Shown: positions 41,531-51,134 of the stretch, piece after piece
How the letters are laid out: every line of letters begins with the position of its first letter
How positions within the stretch are numbered: position 1 is the stretch's first letter
Source of the DNA: Plantactinospora endophytica
GTDB taxonomy: Bacteria > Actinomycetota > Actinomycetes > Mycobacteriales > Micromonosporaceae
DNA length: 64,000 bases
Reading direction: 5' to 3'
Assembly (NCBI RefSeq): GCF_016862915.1
Contig: NZ_BONW01000037.1
Coordinates: forward strand, 1-64,000
Translations under genes and position numbers: made by a program
The notes under the pieces: generated by a model
Seen by the model: only the letters and a program-made list of their open reading frames with translations
The model's database searches: none
What the model was told of the DNA's origin: nothing

Positions 41531-43150
41531 CTACTCCTGTCCATTCGTCTGGTCGCCCGGTCGGCCGGGTACGTCCGCGACGCCCGGGTCGTCCGTGCCG
41601 GTCCGGGCGTCACCGTGGTCGGTCTGGCCCTTGGTCATGAACCGCATCAGGTGTTCCTGGGTCGCCTCGGCCCGGGGCACCTCGGCGGTGACCCGCCCGG
41701 CGGAGAGGGTGTAGATGCGGTCGCAGAGGCCGAGCAGTTCCGGCAGTTCCGAGGAGATGACCAGGACGGCCTTACCCTCGTCGGCGAGCCGGTTGATGAT
41801 CGAGTAGATCTCGTACTTGGCGCCGACGTCGATGCCCCGGGTCGGCTCGTCCAGGATCAGCACCTCGGGATTGGTGAAGATCCACTTCGACAGCACGACC
41901 TTCTGCTGGTTGCCGCCGCTGAGCTTGCCGGTCACGCTCAACACGCTCGGCGCCTTGATGTTCATGCTGGCCCGGTATTCGTCGGCGACCTGGTACTCCC
42001 GGTGGTCGTCGACCCAGCCGCGCCGGGCCAGCCGGGTCAGACCGGCGGCCGAGATGTTCCGCTTGATGTCCTCGATCAGGTTCAGGCCGTACCGCTTGCG
42101 GTCCTCGGTCGCGTACGCGATGCCGTGCCGGATCGCGTCCCGCACCGACCGTACGGTGATCTCCTGGCCGTCCTTGACCAGCCGCCCGGAGATGTTCGTC
42201 CCGTACGAGCGCCCGAAGACGCTCATCGCCAGCTCGGTACGGCCGGCGCCCATCAGCCCGGCCAGCCCGACGATCTCGCCGCGCCGCAGCGTGAGGTTGG
42301 CGTTCGACACCACCACCCGGCCGTGCTGGGTGGGGCTGTGCACCGTCCAGTCCTCGATCCGCAGCACCTCCGAACCGATCTTCGGCTCGCGCGGCGGGAA
42401 CCGGTGGTCGAGGTCCCGGCCGACCATCCCGGAGATGATCCGGTCCTCGGTCACCTCGTCGGTGCCGAGGTCCAGCGTCTCGATGGTCCGGCCGTCCCGC
42501 AGGATGGTGATCCGGTCGGCGATCGAGGCGATCTCGTTCAGCTTGTGCGAGATGATCACGCAGGTGATGCCCTCGTCGCGCAACCCGCGCAGCAGGTCGA
42601 GCAGGTGTGCCGAGTCCCGGTCGTTGAGCGCGGCGGTGGGCTCGTCGAGGATCAGCAGCCGGACCCGCTTCGACAGCGCCTTGGCGATCTCGACGAGCTG
42701 CTGCTTGCCGACGCCGATGTCGCTGACCTGGGTCACTGGGTTCTCGTGCAGCCCGACCCGGGCGAGCAGTTCGCCGGCCTCGTGGTTGGTCCGGTTCCAG
42801 TCGATCAGTCGCCCACGGCCGGCCCGCTCGTTGCCGAGGAAGATGTTCTCGGCGATGGAGAGCTGCGGGCAGAGCGCCAACTCCTGGTGGATGATGACGA
42901 TCCCGCGCCGCTCACTGTCCCGGATGTCGGAGAACTCGCAGGTCTCGCCGTCGAAGGAGATCTCCCCGGAGTAGGAGCCGTGCGGGTAGACCCCGGACAG
43001 CACCTTCATCAGGGTCGACTTTCCGGCGCCGTTCTCGCCGCAGATCGCGTGGATCTCACCCCGGCGCACCGAGAGGCTGACCTCCTGAAGCGCGCGTACC
43101 CCGGGAAAGGTCTTGGTGATGTCCCGCATCCGCAGAATGTCGTCGGTCAT
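41531..43150 (-). CDS. mmsA: CUT2 sugar ABC transporter ATPase, twin cassette (MmsA/XylG type)
   Basis: 539 residues with two ABC domains. The first has [16 protein letters not shown] (about 36-51), [15 protein letters not shown] and [11 protein letters not shown]. The second has the family's altered P-loop [16 protein letters not shown], then [16 protein letters not shown] and [14 protein letters not shown]. Such proteins energise import of pentoses or galactose-type sugars. The C-terminal 40 residues are Asp/Gly-rich. It lies 110 bp after the binding-protein gene and 6 bp before the permease gene. Confidence 0.93.
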   Translation of the reverse strand: MTDDILRMRDITKTFPGVRALQEVSLSVRRGEIHAICGENGAGKSTLMKVLSGVYPHGSYSGEISFDGETCEFSDIRDSERRGIVIIHQELALCPQLSIAENIFLGNERAGRGRLIDWNRTNHEAGELLARVGLHENPVTQVSDIGVGKQQLVEIAKALSKRVRLLILDEPTAALNDRDSAHLLDLLRGLRDEGITCVIISHKLNEIASIADRITILRDGRTIETLDLGTDEVTEDRIISGMVGRDLDHRFPPREPKIGSEVLRIEDWTVHSPTQHGRVVVSNANLTLRRGEIVGLAGLMGAGRTELAMSVFGRSYGTNISGRLVKDGQEITVRSVRDAIRHGIAYATEDRKRYGLNLIEDIKRNISAAGLTRLARRGWVDDHREYQVADEYRASMNIKAPSVLSVTGKLSGGNQQKVVLSKWIFTNPEVLILDEPTRGIDVGAKYEIYSIINRLADEGKAVLVISSELPELLGLCDRIYTLSAGRVTAEVPRAEATQEHLMRFMTKGQTDHGDARTGTDDPGVADVPGRPGDQTNGQE

Positions 43151-43260
43151 ACCAACGGATCGCCTCCAGCGTTGGTGGGTGGGCCGGACGCCGCCGGCCG
43201 GGCCGGCGCGGCGCGGCGGTCGCGTCGGGATCGACCCGGGCGACCGCCGCGACGGTACGA

Positions 43261-44388
43261 CTACTGGATCTGCTCCGGCTTGTAGTATCCCGTGTCGATG
43301 AGCTGCGCCTTGTAGTTGGCCTTGTTGACGATCACCGGGTCGAGCAGGAAGGACGGCACGACCTTGTTGCCGTTCTCGTAGTCCTTCTCGTTGTTGACCT
43401 CGGGCTTGCTGCCCTTCAGCACCGCGTCGGCCATCTTGATCGCCACCTCGGCGAGCTGCCGGGTGTCCTTGTAGATGGTCGAGTACTGCTCACCCGCGAT
43501 GATGGACTTCACCGAGGCGACCTCGGCGTCCTGCCCCGTCACGATCGGGTACGGCTGGCCGGTGGTGCCGTAGCCGTTGCTCTTCAGCGCCGACAGGATG
43601 CCGATCGAGAGCCCGTCGTACGGCGACAGCACGCCGTCGACCTTCACCCCGCTGCTGTACGTCTTGGTCAGCAGGTCCTCCATCCGACGCTGCGCGGTGC
43701 CGGCGTCCCAGCGCAGGATGGCGACGGTCCTGAAGTCCTTCTGCCCGCTCTTCACCACCAGGGTGCCCTTGTCGATGTACGGCTGGAGCACCGACATCGC
43801 GCCGTTGAAGAAGAACGTGGCGTTGTTGTCGTCTGGCGAGCCGGCGAAGAGCTCGACGTTGAACGGGCCCTTGGCGGTGCCGTCCGAACCGTCCTCGTTC
43901 TTCAGTTTCAACCCGACCAGCAGCGAGGTCGCCTGCTGCACACCGACCTTGAAGTTGTCGAAGGTGGCGTAGTAGTCGACGTTCGGGCTGTTCCGGATGA
44001 GCCGGTCGTACGCGATCACCGGGATCTTGTTGTCCGCGGCGTTCTGCAACTGGGTGGTGATGGCGGTGCCGTCGATCGAGGCGATGATCAGCACCTTGGC
44101 GCCCTTGGTGATCTGGTTCTCGATCTGGTTCACCTGTGCCGGGATGTCGTTCTCGGCGTACTGGAGGTCGACGGCGTAGCCGAGCTTCTCCAGGCCCGCC
44201 TTGACGTTGTTGCCGTCGTGGATCCACCGCTCGGAAGACTTCGTCGGCATGGTGACCCCGACGAGCGCCCCGGCGTTGTCGCCGGAGCCGCCCTCCTGGT
44301 CCACTGTCTTGGTGCTCGATCCGCACGCGGTGAGCGCGACGGCAAGGGTGGCCGCACTGGCCACCACCGAGAGCCGGGCGAACTTCAT
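43261..44388 (-). CDS. chvE: monosaccharide-binding lipoprotein (ChvE type)
   Basis: 375 residues. The lipoprotein signal is [20 protein letters not shown] then AC, Cys about 22. The ChvE/XylF-like body has [17 protein letters not shown] (about 43-59), [36 protein letters not shown] and [18 protein letters not shown], with the Trp and Arg residues that stack on a pyranose. It would bind L-arabinose given its neighbour araA, but ChvE relatives bind several sugars. ATG 44388 lies 6 bases after GGAGG. Confidence 0.9.
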   Translation of the reverse strand: MKFARLSVVASAATLAVALTACGSSTKTVDQEGGSGDNAGALVGVTMPTKSSERWIHDGNNVKAGLEKLGYAVDLQYAENDIPAQVNQIENQITKGAKVLIIASIDGTAITTQLQNAADNKIPVIAYDRLIRNSPNVDYYATFDNFKVGVQQATSLLVGLKLKNEDGSDGTAKGPFNVELFAGSPDDNNATFFFNGAMSVLQPYIDKGTLVVKSGQKDFRTVAILRWDAGTAQRRMEDLLTKTYSSGVKVDGVLSPYDGLSIGILSALKSNGYGTTGQPYPIVTGQDAEVASVKSIIAGEQYSTIYKDTRQLAEVAIKMADAVLKGSKPEVNNEKDYENGNKVVPSFLLDPVIVNKANYKAQLIDTGYYKPEQIQ

Positions 44389-44531
44389 GTGGTCCTCCAA
44401 TTCCTGGTACGGCGTCCGGGTCTCCGGTCCGCCGCCGGCCCGGGTCGACGGGTCCGGCCGGCGGGCCGGCGAGGTGGCGACGGCGGATCCGGCCGGGCTG
44501 ACCGCCCCGGTCCGGGCCCCGCCGGTACGGG

Positions 44532-46049
44532 TCAGCCCCGGCCGGGCAGACCCTGGGCGAGTCGGTGGTATGCCTGGTTCCAGCGCAGTCGGTCCCGGAA
44601 GTCGACGGTGGTGGTCCGCTCGTCGATCAGCACGAGTTCGGTGTGCAGCATGTCGGCGAAGTCACGCAGGGTCGCCGACCCTACCGCCTGGGTGAGCACA
44701 GTGTGGTGCGGCCCTCCGGCGGTGAGCCACGACTCGGCGGAGGTGCTCAGCGACGGCGCCGGCTTCCACACCGCGCGGGCCACCGGCAGCCTCGGCATCG
44801 GCTCGTCCGGCGGTACCACCTCGATCTCGTTGGCCACCAGCCGGAACCGGTCGCCGAGGTCGGCCAGGCCGATCACCACGGCCGGCCCGGAGGTGGCGTC
44901 GAAGACCAGCCGGACCGGATCCTCCCGGTCGCCGATGCCGAGCGGGTGGATCTCGCAGGACGGGCGCCCGCCCGCGATGCTCGGGCAGACCTCCAGCATG
45001 TGTGCACCGAGGATCTTCGGCTCGCCCGGCCCGAAGTGGTAGGTGTAGTCCTCCATGAACGAGGTGCCCCGGGGCAGCCCGGCGCCCATCGCCTTGACGG
45101 CGGCGAGCAGCGTCGACGTCTTCCAGTCCCCCTCGCCGCCGAAGCCGTAGCCGTCGGCCATCAGCCGCTGCACCGCCAGCCCGGGAAGCTGGCGCAGCCC
45201 GCCGAGATCCTGGAAGTTGGTGGTGAACGCCCCGAACCCGCCCTCGGTGAGGAACTGTCGCAGGCCGGCCTCGATCCGGGCCGCGTACCGCAGCGAGTCG
45301 TGCCGGTCGCCGTCCTTGCCGAGTTCCGGCGCGAGCCGGTACGTGTCGGCGTACTCGCCGACCAGGCGGTCGATCTCCTGGTCGGCGACCCGGTCCACCA
45401 CCTCGACCAGGTCGTTGACCCCGTAGGTGTTCACCGATACGCCGAACCGCAGCTCCGCCTCGACCTTGTCGCCCTCGGTGACGGCGACGTCGCGCATGTT
45501 GTCGCCGAACCGGGCCAGCCGGAGGGTGCGCAGGTGCGCGTACCCGAGCGCGGCGCGGGCCCACTCGTCGATCCGGGCCACCACGGTCGGGTCGGAGGCG
45601 TGTCCGGCGACGGTCTTGCGGGCCAGCCCGAGCCGGGTCTGGATGAAGCCGAACTCCCGGTCGCCGTGCGCGGCCTGGTTGAGGTTCATGAAGTCCATGT
45701 CGATGGACTCCCAGGGCAGCGCCTCGTTGAGCTGGGTGTGCAGGTGCAGCAGTGGCTTGCGCAGCGCGTCCAGGCCACTGATCCACATCTTGGCCGGCGA
45801 GAAGGTGTGCATCCAGGCGATCACACCGAGGCAGCCGGGGTCGGCGTTCGCCTCCAGCAGGATCGCCCGGATCGCCGACGCCTCGGTGAGTACGGGCTTC
45901 CAGACGATGTCCGCGACGATCTGACCGGAGTCGGTGAGGGTACGCAGGATCTGCTGCGACTGGGAGGCGACCTGGTCGAGGGTCTCCGGACCGTACAGGT
46001 GCTGGCTGCCGGTGAGGAACCAGATCTGCGGATGCGTGGCCGGCGGCAT
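44532..46049 (-). CDS. araA: L-arabinose isomerase
   Basis: 505 residues matching AraA throughout: [20 protein letters not shown] at the start (in pieces), [16 protein letters not shown] (about 86-101), [35 protein letters not shown] with a metal/catalytic Glu, [10 protein letters not shown] with the second Glu, and the late HHTVLTQ. It converts L-arabinose to L-ribulose in the cytoplasm. The start is ATG 46049 after GGAGAGGTGG. It heads a leftward unit with the CUT2 importer. araB and araD are not in the window. Confidence 0.95.
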   Translation of the reverse strand: MPPATHPQIWFLTGSQHLYGPETLDQVASQSQQILRTLTDSGQIVADIVWKPVLTEASAIRAILLEANADPGCLGVIAWMHTFSPAKMWISGLDALRKPLLHLHTQLNEALPWESIDMDFMNLNQAAHGDREFGFIQTRLGLARKTVAGHASDPTVVARIDEWARAALGYAHLRTLRLARFGDNMRDVAVTEGDKVEAELRFGVSVNTYGVNDLVEVVDRVADQEIDRLVGEYADTYRLAPELGKDGDRHDSLRYAARIEAGLRQFLTEGGFGAFTTNFQDLGGLRQLPGLAVQRLMADGYGFGGEGDWKTSTLLAAVKAMGAGLPRGTSFMEDYTYHFGPGEPKILGAHMLEVCPSIAGGRPSCEIHPLGIGDREDPVRLVFDATSGPAVVIGLADLGDRFRLVANEIEVVPPDEPMPRLPVARAVWKPAPSLSTSAESWLTAGGPHHTVLTQAVGSATLRDFADMLHTELVLIDERTTTVDFRDRLRWNQAYHRLAQGLPGRG

Positions 46050-46124
46050 GTCCACCTCTCCTACTGGGGGCATGGCTCCTGCCAGCCCCGAATGAGTGCG
46101 GTCGCGATCACGTCGCGAGCCGAG

Positions 46125-46138
46125 TGTTACCGCTAACA
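46125..46138. promoter_or_regulatory. LacI-type operator upstream of araA
   Basis: TGTTA-CCGC-TAACA is a perfect inverted repeat of the type bound by LacI-family sugar regulators, 76 bp upstream of the araA start. A related half-site pair (GTAACG ... GTAACG) lies at 46160-46180. Confidence 0.65.
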
Positions 46139-46291
46139 TTGGAGCAGTCAAACCGTACACCGTAACGCTTCAGTAACGGGAGAGGCAGGAATCCGCAGGT
46201 CCGCGCCGGGGCGTCGAGCGGTCGATCCAGAACGTCGAGCGGTCGCCCGGGCCGGTCGACGAGCCGGGCCGGTCGATCGGGCCGGTGTCGA

Positions 46292-47167
46292 CTACGCCAG
46301 GAAGTCCAGGAGTTGGCGGAGGGTCTCCTCGGGAGCCTCCTCGGCGATGAAGTGCCCCACCGGCACCGGTTCACCCCGGACGTCGTGGCACCACTCCTGC
46401 CAGATGGCGAGCGGGTCGTCGTAGAGCGCGGCGACCGATCCGCGCAGGCTCCAGAGGACCAGGGTGGGACATTCGATCCGCCGGTTACCGCGATCCGCCT
46501 CGTCCCGCTCGTAGTCCAGCGTCGCCGCCGCCCGGTACTCCTCACAGATCGCGTGCACGGTGCCGGGGTCGCGGAACTTCCTGACGTACTCCGCGCGTAC
46601 CTGGTCGGGGATGGCGTCCTTCACCTCCGGCCAGGTGTCGAGCATGAAGTCGACCAGGACCTCCGGTGCCGCGCCGACGAACCGTTCGGGCACCGGTTCC
46701 GGGGCGGCCAGGAAGGACCAGACCCAGTACGACAGGCTGAACTTCATCTCCGCCATCCGGTACGCGTCGCCGGTCGGCACCACGTCCAGCACCGCGAGCC
46801 GCTGCACCGCCTCCGGCGCGTCCAGCGCCAACCGGTACGCACACCGCGCGCCCCGGTCGTGCCCGACCAGCCGGAACCGGTCGTACCCCAGGCTCCGCAT
46901 CACCTCGACCTGGTCCCGGGCCGTGGCCCGCATGCTGTACGGCTCGTGGTCGGGTGTGCTGGGCGGCTTGCCGCTGTCGCCGTACCCGCGCAGGTCGGTG
47001 GCGACCACGGTGTAGTGCTCGGCGAGCCCGGGCGCCACCCGATGCCACATCAGGTGCGTCTCCGGGATGCCGTGCAGAAGCAGCACCGGCGGCCCGCTGC
47101 CACCGCGAACCCCGTGGATCCGGGTACCGGACGTCGGGACGTCGAACTCCTCGAACCCGTCGAACAC
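46292..47167 (-). CDS. alpha/beta hydrolase, haloacetate-dehalogenase or epoxide-hydrolase-like
   Basis: 291 residues. LLLHGIPETHLMWHRVAPGL gives the oxyanion region and the nucleophile elbow is VGHDRGARCAYRLALD, Asp in place of Ser as in dehalogenases and epoxide hydrolases, followed by the Arg typical of fluoroacetate dehalogenase. The cap (WVWSFLAAPEPVPERF) and the C-terminal VPVGHFIAEEAPEE (His) fit the same group. The substrate cannot be decided. GTG 47167 follows GGAGGTGTG; the longer in-frame start at 47278 lacks homology and a site. The gene stands between araA and a divergent-looking repeat region. Confidence 0.85.
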   Translation of the reverse strand: MFDGFEEFDVPTSGTRIHGVRGGSGPPVLLLHGIPETHLMWHRVAPGLAEHYTVVATDLRGYGDSGKPPSTPDHEPYSMRATARDQVEVMRSLGYDRFRLVGHDRGARCAYRLALDAPEAVQRLAVLDVVPTGDAYRMAEMKFSLSYWVWSFLAAPEPVPERFVGAAPEVLVDFMLDTWPEVKDAIPDQVRAEYVRKFRDPGTVHAICEEYRAAATLDYERDEADRGNRRIECPTLVLWSLRGSVAALYDDPLAIWQEWCHDVRGEPVPVGHFIAEEAPEETLRQLLDFLA

Positions 47168-47370
47168 GCCAGCACACCTCCGCAGGCCGCGCGGGGCCAG
47201 TGCAGCGACGGCCGCCCGCTGCGGTCGCCGACGACCACGGCCGGCATTCCCGCTGCGCCCCGGTTGGAACCCGAGCACTCTCCGAGGGGCGCCCGCGCTG
47301 CTGGCGCCCGACGCCTCGGGGTGGTCGGTCTGGACACGCCCGGGGTGGTCAGCCCGGGGGCACGCCCAGG

Positions 47371-47420
47371 GGTGGTCAGTCCGGGGGTGCCGGGGTGGTC
47401 AGTCCGGGGGTGCCGGGGTG
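47371..47420. repeat. 23-bp tandem repeat at the DUF523 stop
   Basis: Two exact units of ggtggtcagtccgggggtgc plus cgg (47371-47393, 47394-47416) with diverged copies to the left from about 47340. The DUF523 stop codon at 47399-47401 lies inside the second unit. Confidence 0.85.
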
Positions 47421-47941
47421 GACGGGAAGGGCGCCGAGGGGTCGTACTCGTGGTGGGCCACGACCTGGAAACCGTTGCGGAGCAGCAGCGCCGCCGTCAC
47501 GCCCTGACCGCCGACCCGGTTGCGCCGGAACGTCCCGTCGCTGATCTGCCGGCAGCCGCAGGACGGGCTGTAGTCTTGGAGCACCGCTCCGGCCGCCCCG
47601 CTGTCGCGGGCGATCCGCAGGGTCCGCCGAGCACCGGCCAGGTACGCCTCGGTCACGTCCTCGCCCCGGTAGGTCAGCACCCGGGCACGGCCGTCCAGGA
47701 CGTCGAAGCCGTCCCCACCGACGATCTCGGCGCGGTCGCGCGGCGTGCCGAGCCCACCCATCACCTCCGGACAGACCAGCCGGACCCGGGCGTCGGCGCC
47801 GGGCGCGACCTCCTCCTTCGCCGCGCCACCGTCGTACGCGCAGCGGGTGCCGGCGAGGCAGGCGCTCATCAGGAACAGTGGTGCGTCCCCCGGGCCGGAG
47901 GTGGCCAGGGTGTCTGCGTCGTCGCCCGTTCCGGTGTCCAT
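47399..47941 (-). CDS. DUF523 family protein
   Basis: 180 residues. MSACLAGTRCAYDGG (about 25-39), LVCPEVMGGLGTPRDRAEIV, a VTEAYLAGA segment and LQDYSPSCGCRQISDGTF are the DUF523 hallmarks; the conserved Cys residues (ACLAG, CPE, SCG) suggest metal or cluster binding. The first 20 residues are acidic and variable. ATG 47941 follows GGAGGATCG. The function of the family is not established; some relatives are fused to DUF1722. Its 3' end is embedded in a 23-bp repeat. Confidence 0.88.
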   Translation of the reverse strand: MDTGTGDDADTLATSGPGDAPLFLMSACLAGTRCAYDGGAAKEEVAPGADARVRLVCPEVMGGLGTPRDRAEIVGGDGFDVLDGRARVLTYRGEDVTEAYLAGARRTLRIARDSGAAGAVLQDYSPSCGCRQISDGTFRRNRVGGQGVTAALLLRNGFQVVAHHEYDPSAPFPSTPAPPD

Positions 47942-48343
47942 ATCCGATCCTCCGTGGTCGGCTCGACCAGCGCTGTACGGACATCGCGATCCCCGAGCCA
48001 GTGTAGGCGCCGAACCGTGTCCAACCGCCCACCTCGGTCGGACACCGACCCGGAGTGGACAGCGGGTCGACGGGCGCACAAACGGGGCGGCTCGAACTCC
48101 AGGGTGCCGCCGTCCGCGTGTACTCCCGGGGGCGGTTGCGTCGAGCGGTCGGTCGGTCCACGGGCGGAGCGGCGGGCAGCCGCGTCAACAGGTACGGCCG
48201 GGAGAGTCCGGCCGGACGCCGCGAGCCCGATTGACCGGGGCGGCGCCGGGTATCGCGAGATGGAGAGCCGCCAGGCAGCACGACCGCCCGGCGCGACGAA
48301 CCGCCGTACGCGCAGCCGACAACCGACGCGAGGAGACGCGGAG
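47942..48343. other. 402-bp divergent region, no gene seen
   Basis: Lies between the starts of the DUF523 gene (leftward) and the copper-storage-like gene (rightward) and must contain both promoters. TTGACC occurs at 48229-48234 but no -10 box is at a good distance. GC-rich throughout. Confidence 0.45.
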
Positions 48344-48754
48344 ATGACCGCCGCCACCCGGCCCATGCTGGCCACGTACCCCGGAGAAATCAACATCGAC
48401 CGGGACCTGCTGGCCAGATCGATCGACGCGCTGCTCGCCTGCGCCCAGGCCTGCACCTCCTGCGCGGACGCCTGCCTGAGCGAGGCGGACGTCGCCCAAC
48501 TCGTCAAGTGCATCCGGACCGACCTGGACTGCGCCGACGTCTGCTCCACCACCGCCCGGGTGCTCTCCCGGCACACCGGGTACGACGCCAATCTCACCCG
48601 CAGCCTGCTGGAGGCGTGCGCCACCGCCTGCCGCTCCTGCGCCGACGAGTGCGAGCGGCACGCCCGGATGCACGAGCACTGCCGGATCTGCGCGGAGGCG
48701 TGTCGGGTCGCCGAACGGGCGTCCCGGGAACTGCTGTCGGCGATCGGCCGCTGA
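48344..48754 (+). CDS. cysteine-rich four-helix copper-storage-like protein (Csp/DUF326)
   Basis: 136 residues with 14 Cys, arranged as CAQACTSCADAC, CIRTDLDCADVC, CATACRSCADEC and CRICAEAC with His-rich spacing (ERHARMHEHC). In Csp1/Csp3 proteins such Cys rows line the inside of a four-helix bundle and store many Cu(I) ions. No signal peptide is seen, so this is a cytosolic, Csp3-like form. GGAGACGCGGAG lies before the ATG. Neighbours give no copper transporter or regulator. Confidence 0.88.
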   Translation: MTAATRPMLATYPGEINIDRDLLARSIDALLACAQACTSCADACLSEADVAQLVKCIRTDLDCADVCSTTARVLSRHTGYDANLTRSLLEACATACRSCADECERHARMHEHCRICAEACRVAERASRELLSAIGR

Positions 48755-48834
48755 CCCCGCTCCCGCACCGGCCCGACCGGTACCGCCCGACGCCCCGGCG
48801 CCCCGACATCGACGCGGCGGCCTAGTCTGGGGCG

Positions 48835-49416
48835 GTGACACGGATCCTGCTCGTACCGGGACGCGGTCAGCCGAAGCCGGAGCACTGGATGCGGCGCTGG
48901 GCCGACGCGCACCCCGAGTACCGGTGGGCGCCCTATCCGCCCGGTCCACCCTTCACGCTGCCCGAGCGGGTCGCCGCGCTGCACGAGGCCGTAACCGACG
49001 CGCCGGAACCAGCGGTACTCGTGGCGCACAGCGCCGGCTGCCTCACCGTCGCGGCCTGGGCGGCCCGGCACACCGGCCCGGTCCGGGCGGCCCTGCTCGT
49101 CACGCCGCCGTACCTGGACCCGAACCGGGCGCCCGACCCGGATCGTCCGCCGGACGACAACGTCTACGGCCCGGTGCCGTCGGGCCGGCTACCGTTTCGG
49201 TCGATCATGGTGGCCAGCCGTACCGATCCTTACACGACGTTCGCACAGTTCGAGGGGTACGCCGAGGACTGGGGCGCGGAGCTGTTCGACGCGGGCGATG
49301 CCGGACACGTCGAGACCGCGAGCGGACACGGGCCGTGGCCAGCCGGGGAACGGCTGCTCAGCCGGCTGTTGGCGGAACCGGACCGGCCGACCGGCAGCCC
49401 GGACACTGTCCACTGA
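48835..49416 (+). CDS. RBBP9/YdeN-like alpha/beta hydrolase
   Basis: 193 residues. RILLVPGRGQPKPEHWMRRW at the start, the elbow VLVAHSAGCLTVAAWAA with Ser about 63, a short fold without lid, and the late DAGHVETASGHGPWP with His match the RBBP9/YdeN serine-hydrolase family. The physiological substrate of the family is poorly known. GTG 48835 lies 6 bases after TAGTCT and lacks an SD, which suggests a leaderless mRNA. Confidence 0.88.
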   Translation: MTRILLVPGRGQPKPEHWMRRWADAHPEYRWAPYPPGPPFTLPERVAALHEAVTDAPEPAVLVAHSAGCLTVAAWAARHTGPVRAALLVTPPYLDPNRAPDPDRPPDDNVYGPVPSGRLPFRSIMVASRTDPYTTFAQFEGYAEDWGAELFDAGDAGHVETASGHGPWPAGERLLSRLLAEPDRPTGSPDTVH

Positions 49417-49574
49417 GCCCACTTCGTCGTCCCGACACCCTGTGTCAGTACTCAGGTACTATCACCGGACGACTGCGGCGGGCACACCACGACCACCGGG
49501 CCTCTGGAGGGGCTTCGGGTGCATTGGTTTCGCCTCGCTAGGATCCGCACAGAGCGAAGCGGAAGTGGGTTGGG

Positions 49575-51134
49575 ATGCAGCCAGTGGGTCCGTACCAGTT
49601 CATCGAGGCGGTCAGCCTGTGCCAGGTCGGCAGTGTCTGGTCCGCCATCGACGGGCAGGGCAACTCGTACACGGTGGCCGTGCTCGACGCCGCCGTCGCG
49701 GGTGACCAGCGCTGGCGGGAGGCGTTCGTCGGCACCGCGCACGCGCTGGCCCAGCCCGGTGCGGCCGGCCCCCGGTACGTGCACGCCGAGTTCGCCGCCC
49801 CCGCTCCCTGGGTCGCCTACGCCGCCAGCGAGACCGACGGCGGCGAACGGCTCTTCACCGCGTTGGGTATGGAGTGCCGGCCCGCCCAGGAGCAGCTTGG
49901 TGACGACGACTCGCCGACCATGAAGACCACGGTCAGCGCGCCGACCACCGCTGCGGCGACGGCGAACGGCTCTCCGGTGCCGGACGACGAGGAGCTGGCC
50001 AGTCCCACGACGCGACTGACTCCGAGCGTGCCGCCGCCCAACCCGTGGCAGGCCGGTCCCCCACAGTCGACACCACCGGTCATCCCCGGCCCGACCTCGG
50101 CGCCACCCCACCAGACCTCGGCGCCACCGCACCAAACGTCGGCGCCGCCGCACCAGACCTCGGCGCCGCCGCACCAGGTCTCGGTGCCGCCGCACCAGAG
50201 TTCCGGCCCGCCCTACCAGGTCTCCGTGCCGCCGGACCAGGGTTCGGCTCCGCCCTACCAGAACTCGGCTCCGCCGTACCAGATCTCCGGGCCGCCGGAC
50301 TCGATCTCGGGGCCGCCGCAGCCACTGCCGGAGATGCCCCGGCCGTACTCGGCCGAGCCGTCGACGGAGAGCTCCTCGTACGACCCGCTCTACTCGCCGG
50401 TGCGGCACATCGTGCCCTCGGAACCGGAGCCACGGCGCAACTGGGTCTGGATCCTCGTCGCCGTGGTCGTCGTACTGGTCCTCGGCGGTGGCGGGACCGT
50501 GCTCGCCGTGAGCCTCTCCGGTGAAGGCGGCGGCGGAGAGGACCCGCCGGCCGAGACCAAGCCGACCGCGAGCAGCCTGCCACCGCCGCCGCAGACCAAC
50601 CCGCCGCTGCAACCGGGTCTGGAGCCGCCCACCCCGGGCGCCTGGCCGACCAAGTGGCCGACGTTCACCGAGCGGGACAAGGTGCGTACCCTGCCGGGGC
50701 TGGAGGGGCTGACGTTCACCGTCAAGGTCCCGGCGAGCTGGCAGTGCGTACTCTCCGGCCGGGCGCAGGGCTTCACCAAGTACAACTGCGGTGTGCCGCC
50801 GGGCAGCGACAAGCCGGAGTTCGGCGGGGAGCTGGTCGTGCGGGACTGCGCGCAGCCCTGCGACGAGGCGCAGCAGGTCGCGATGCGGCAGGCCGAGGAG
50901 GCCTGGGGCAAGCGGTGGATCCGCAGTGGCCAGAACTCCGCGTTCCTGGAGACGAACACCCTCCAGGAGAACGGCGAGGCGCGGCACGGACTGGTCGTGG
51001 TCGCGTACTTCCAGAGCGGGACCGGCGAGGCCACCGTCGACCGCCAGTTGGTGCTCCGGATGACCGCCCCGGTCGACGGTGCACAGGAGCTGCGCCGGGT
51101 GGCGACCTACCTGCGCGAGACGCTGATCTTCTAG
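49575..51134 (+). CDS. single-span membrane protein with kinase-N-lobe-like head, Pro-rich linker and extracytoplasmic domain
   Basis: 519 residues. Residues 1-90 (GPYQFIEAVSLCQVGSVWSA, then YTVAVLDAAVAGDQRWREAF and APWVAYAA) resemble the N-lobe start of Hanks-type kinases, but the Gly-rich loop is lost, the VAxK Lys is not present and no catalytic lobe follows. Residues 155-265 are a Pro/Gln/Ser-rich stalk of SAPPHQT-like heptads. One membrane span (WVWILVAVVVVLVLGGGG) is near 288-306. The external domain has four Cys, as WQCVL, KYNCG and RDCAQPCDE. No enzymatic motif is seen; a sensory or scaffolding role is only a guess. Its stop overlaps that of the opposing glycosyltransferase gene by 4 bp. 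Confidence 0.75.
   Translation: MQPVGPYQFIEAVSLCQVGSVWSAIDGQGNSYTVAVLDAAVAGDQRWREAFVGTAHALAQPGAAGPRYVHAEFAAPAPWVAYAASETDGGERLFTALGMECRPAQEQLGDDDSPTMKTTVSAPTTAAATANGSPVPDDEELASPTTRLTPSVPPPNPWQAGPPQSTPPVIPGPTSAPPHQTSAPPHQTSAPPHQTSAPPHQVSVPPHQSSGPPYQVSVPPDQGSAPPYQNSAPPYQISGPPDSISGPPQPLPEMPRPYSAEPSTESSSYDPLYSPVRHIVPSEPEPRRNWVWILVAVVVVLVLGGGGTVLAVSLSGEGGGGEDPPAETKPTASSLPPPPQTNPPLQPGLEPPTPGAWPTKWPTFTERDKVRTLPGLEGLTFTVKVPASWQCVLSGRAQGFTKYNCGVPPGSDKPEFGGELVVRDCAQPCDEAQQVAMRQAEEAWGKRWIRSGQNSAFLETNTLQENGEARHGLVVVAYFQSGTGEATVDRQLVLRMTAPVDGAQELRRVATYLRETLIF
50094..50316. repeat. 21-bp tandem repeat encoding the SAPPHQT stalk
   Basis: About ten 21-bp units, the first five nearly identical (tcggcgccaccgcaccagac form) and the later ones diverged to VSVPPHQ, SSGPPYQ and NSAPPYQ. 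Unit length is a multiple of three, so the frame survives copy-number change. Confidence 0.9.

Noticed and set aside
39596-43285. Open frame of more than 1200 codons on the plus strand across the sugar permease and ATPase genes
   Set aside because: It lies antisense to two clear ABC transporter genes and is low-complexity (Pro/Arg/Gly/Gln); such frames are by-products of high GC.
20041-46138. An arabinose-themed functional link between the AftA-like gene and the araA module
   Set aside because: They are 20 kb apart, in separate units with unrelated operators; AftA uses decaprenyl-phosphoryl arabinose, which is not made from free L-arabinose.
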